NCBI GenBank assembly: GCA_022113835.1
Contig: JAILWY010000007.1
Span: 2,733,001 to 2,797,000, forward strand
Source of the DNA: Atopsyche davidsoni
Lineage: Eukaryota > Arthropoda > Insecta > Trichoptera > Hydrobiosidae
Direction of reading: 5' to 3'
Length of the DNA stretch: 64,000 nucleotides
Both the position numbers and the translations under genes were made by a program. Positions 63,751-64,000 of this stretch are shown piece by piece; the stretch's first letter is position 1, and each line of letters starts with the position of its first letter. Below the pieces are notes generated by a model. The model worked only from the letters and a program-made list of their open reading frames with translations, did no database searches and was not told the DNA's origin.

Positions 63751-64000
63751 AAGATATCCAAAAAAGTAAAAGGGGGAATGTGAATAGTGACCGTTATTGC
63801 AATATGCTGCGAAGATTTTTATTGCAGAGTTGCAGGAGTTTCAAGGTTTAAACTCAAGAACGTGTTTCTAACAAAACACTTGCCATACATCCAATCAATC
63901 AAATGAAGCTGTTAGTGAATTATTCCCTAATAAGGTCATTTCACGTAGAGGTAACATCAACTGGCCTCCCTATAGCCCCGAACTTAGCCCTCTTGACTAT
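63751..64000 (+). mobile_element. Second DD41D element copy, cut by the window edge
   Basis: After a decayed left end (ATATCCAAAAAAGTAAAAGG) the sequence follows the copy at 41.1 kb closely: GAATGTGAATAGTGACCG, GAGTTGCAGGAG, and a translated stretch containing PNKVISRRGNINWPPYS and LSPLDY at the window end. The region of the second catalytic Asp (QDGAT in relatives) is altered. The join between the left repeat and the VNSDRY-like codons is the same as in the other copy. Same orientation. The right end lies outside the window. Confidence 0.75.

Noticed and set aside
1..64000. CRISPR arrays, bacterial operons, rRNA genes, telomeric repeats
   Set aside because: No regularly spaced direct repeats, Shine-Dalgarno-led gene runs, rRNA-like stretches or TTAGG arrays were seen.

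Overview
This 64-kb window looks like intergenic or deep intronic DNA from an arthropod, most likely an insect. It is strongly AT-rich and full of homopolymer runs, and every open frame is short (141 codons at most). I found no bacterial-style operon, CRISPR array, rRNA gene or intact protein-coding gene. The arthropod call rests on transposon remains: an irritans-type mariner transposase, a Tc1/mariner-superfamily relative with a D-to-D spacing of 41 residues, a piece of a DUF4817-type helix-turn-helix, hAT-type non-autonomous elements with 8-bp target duplications, and tRNA-derived retroposons. I cannot name an order or species.

Layout. 1-10.5 kb is AT-rich spacer with short GC-richer islands. 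10.5-11 kb is a hAT-type element. 11-28 kb is spacer with islands that look like conserved non-coding elements. Near 28.05-28.27 kb is a tRNA-derived SINE-like unit. 31.9-32.9 kb is a dispersed repeat with short terminal inverted repeats, interrupted by a tRNA-bearing retroposon. 36.6-37.0 kb is a second hAT copy in the opposite orientation, carrying part of a Tc1/mariner-type element. 41.1-41.8 kb is a decayed DD41D element and 42.0-42.25 kb a GC-rich island. At 43.18 kb a possible alpha-carbonic-anhydrase-like exon begins, and 43.6-44.1 kb is a broken mariner. 46.6-47.2 kb is a second copy of the 31.9-kb repeat, without the insertion. 50.5 kb is a foldback element. 51.5 and 56.5 kb hold two more tRNA-bearing retroposons. 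54.9 and 56.0 kb are small islands with clustered transcription-factor-like motifs. 61.4-61.67 kb ends in a polyadenylation signal and a 30-A tract. From 63.75 kb to the window edge is a second DD41D copy.

The most unusual object is a small retroposon family with three copies. Each has a tRNA-like core, with a pol III B-box/T-arm and a threonine-like UGU anticodon loop in two copies, set between inverted repeats. In the best copy (32,248-32,584) the inverted repeats are 67 bp and identical, the insertion is bounded by a 12-bp target duplication, and the pre-insertion site is visible in the paralogous repeat at 46.9 kb. The copy at 51.5 kb has half of its tRNA-like core inverted, with a junction at the GGCC in the core.

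Nothing here can be said to work together as an operon or pathway. The likely functional content is regulatory DNA scattered among transposon debris.
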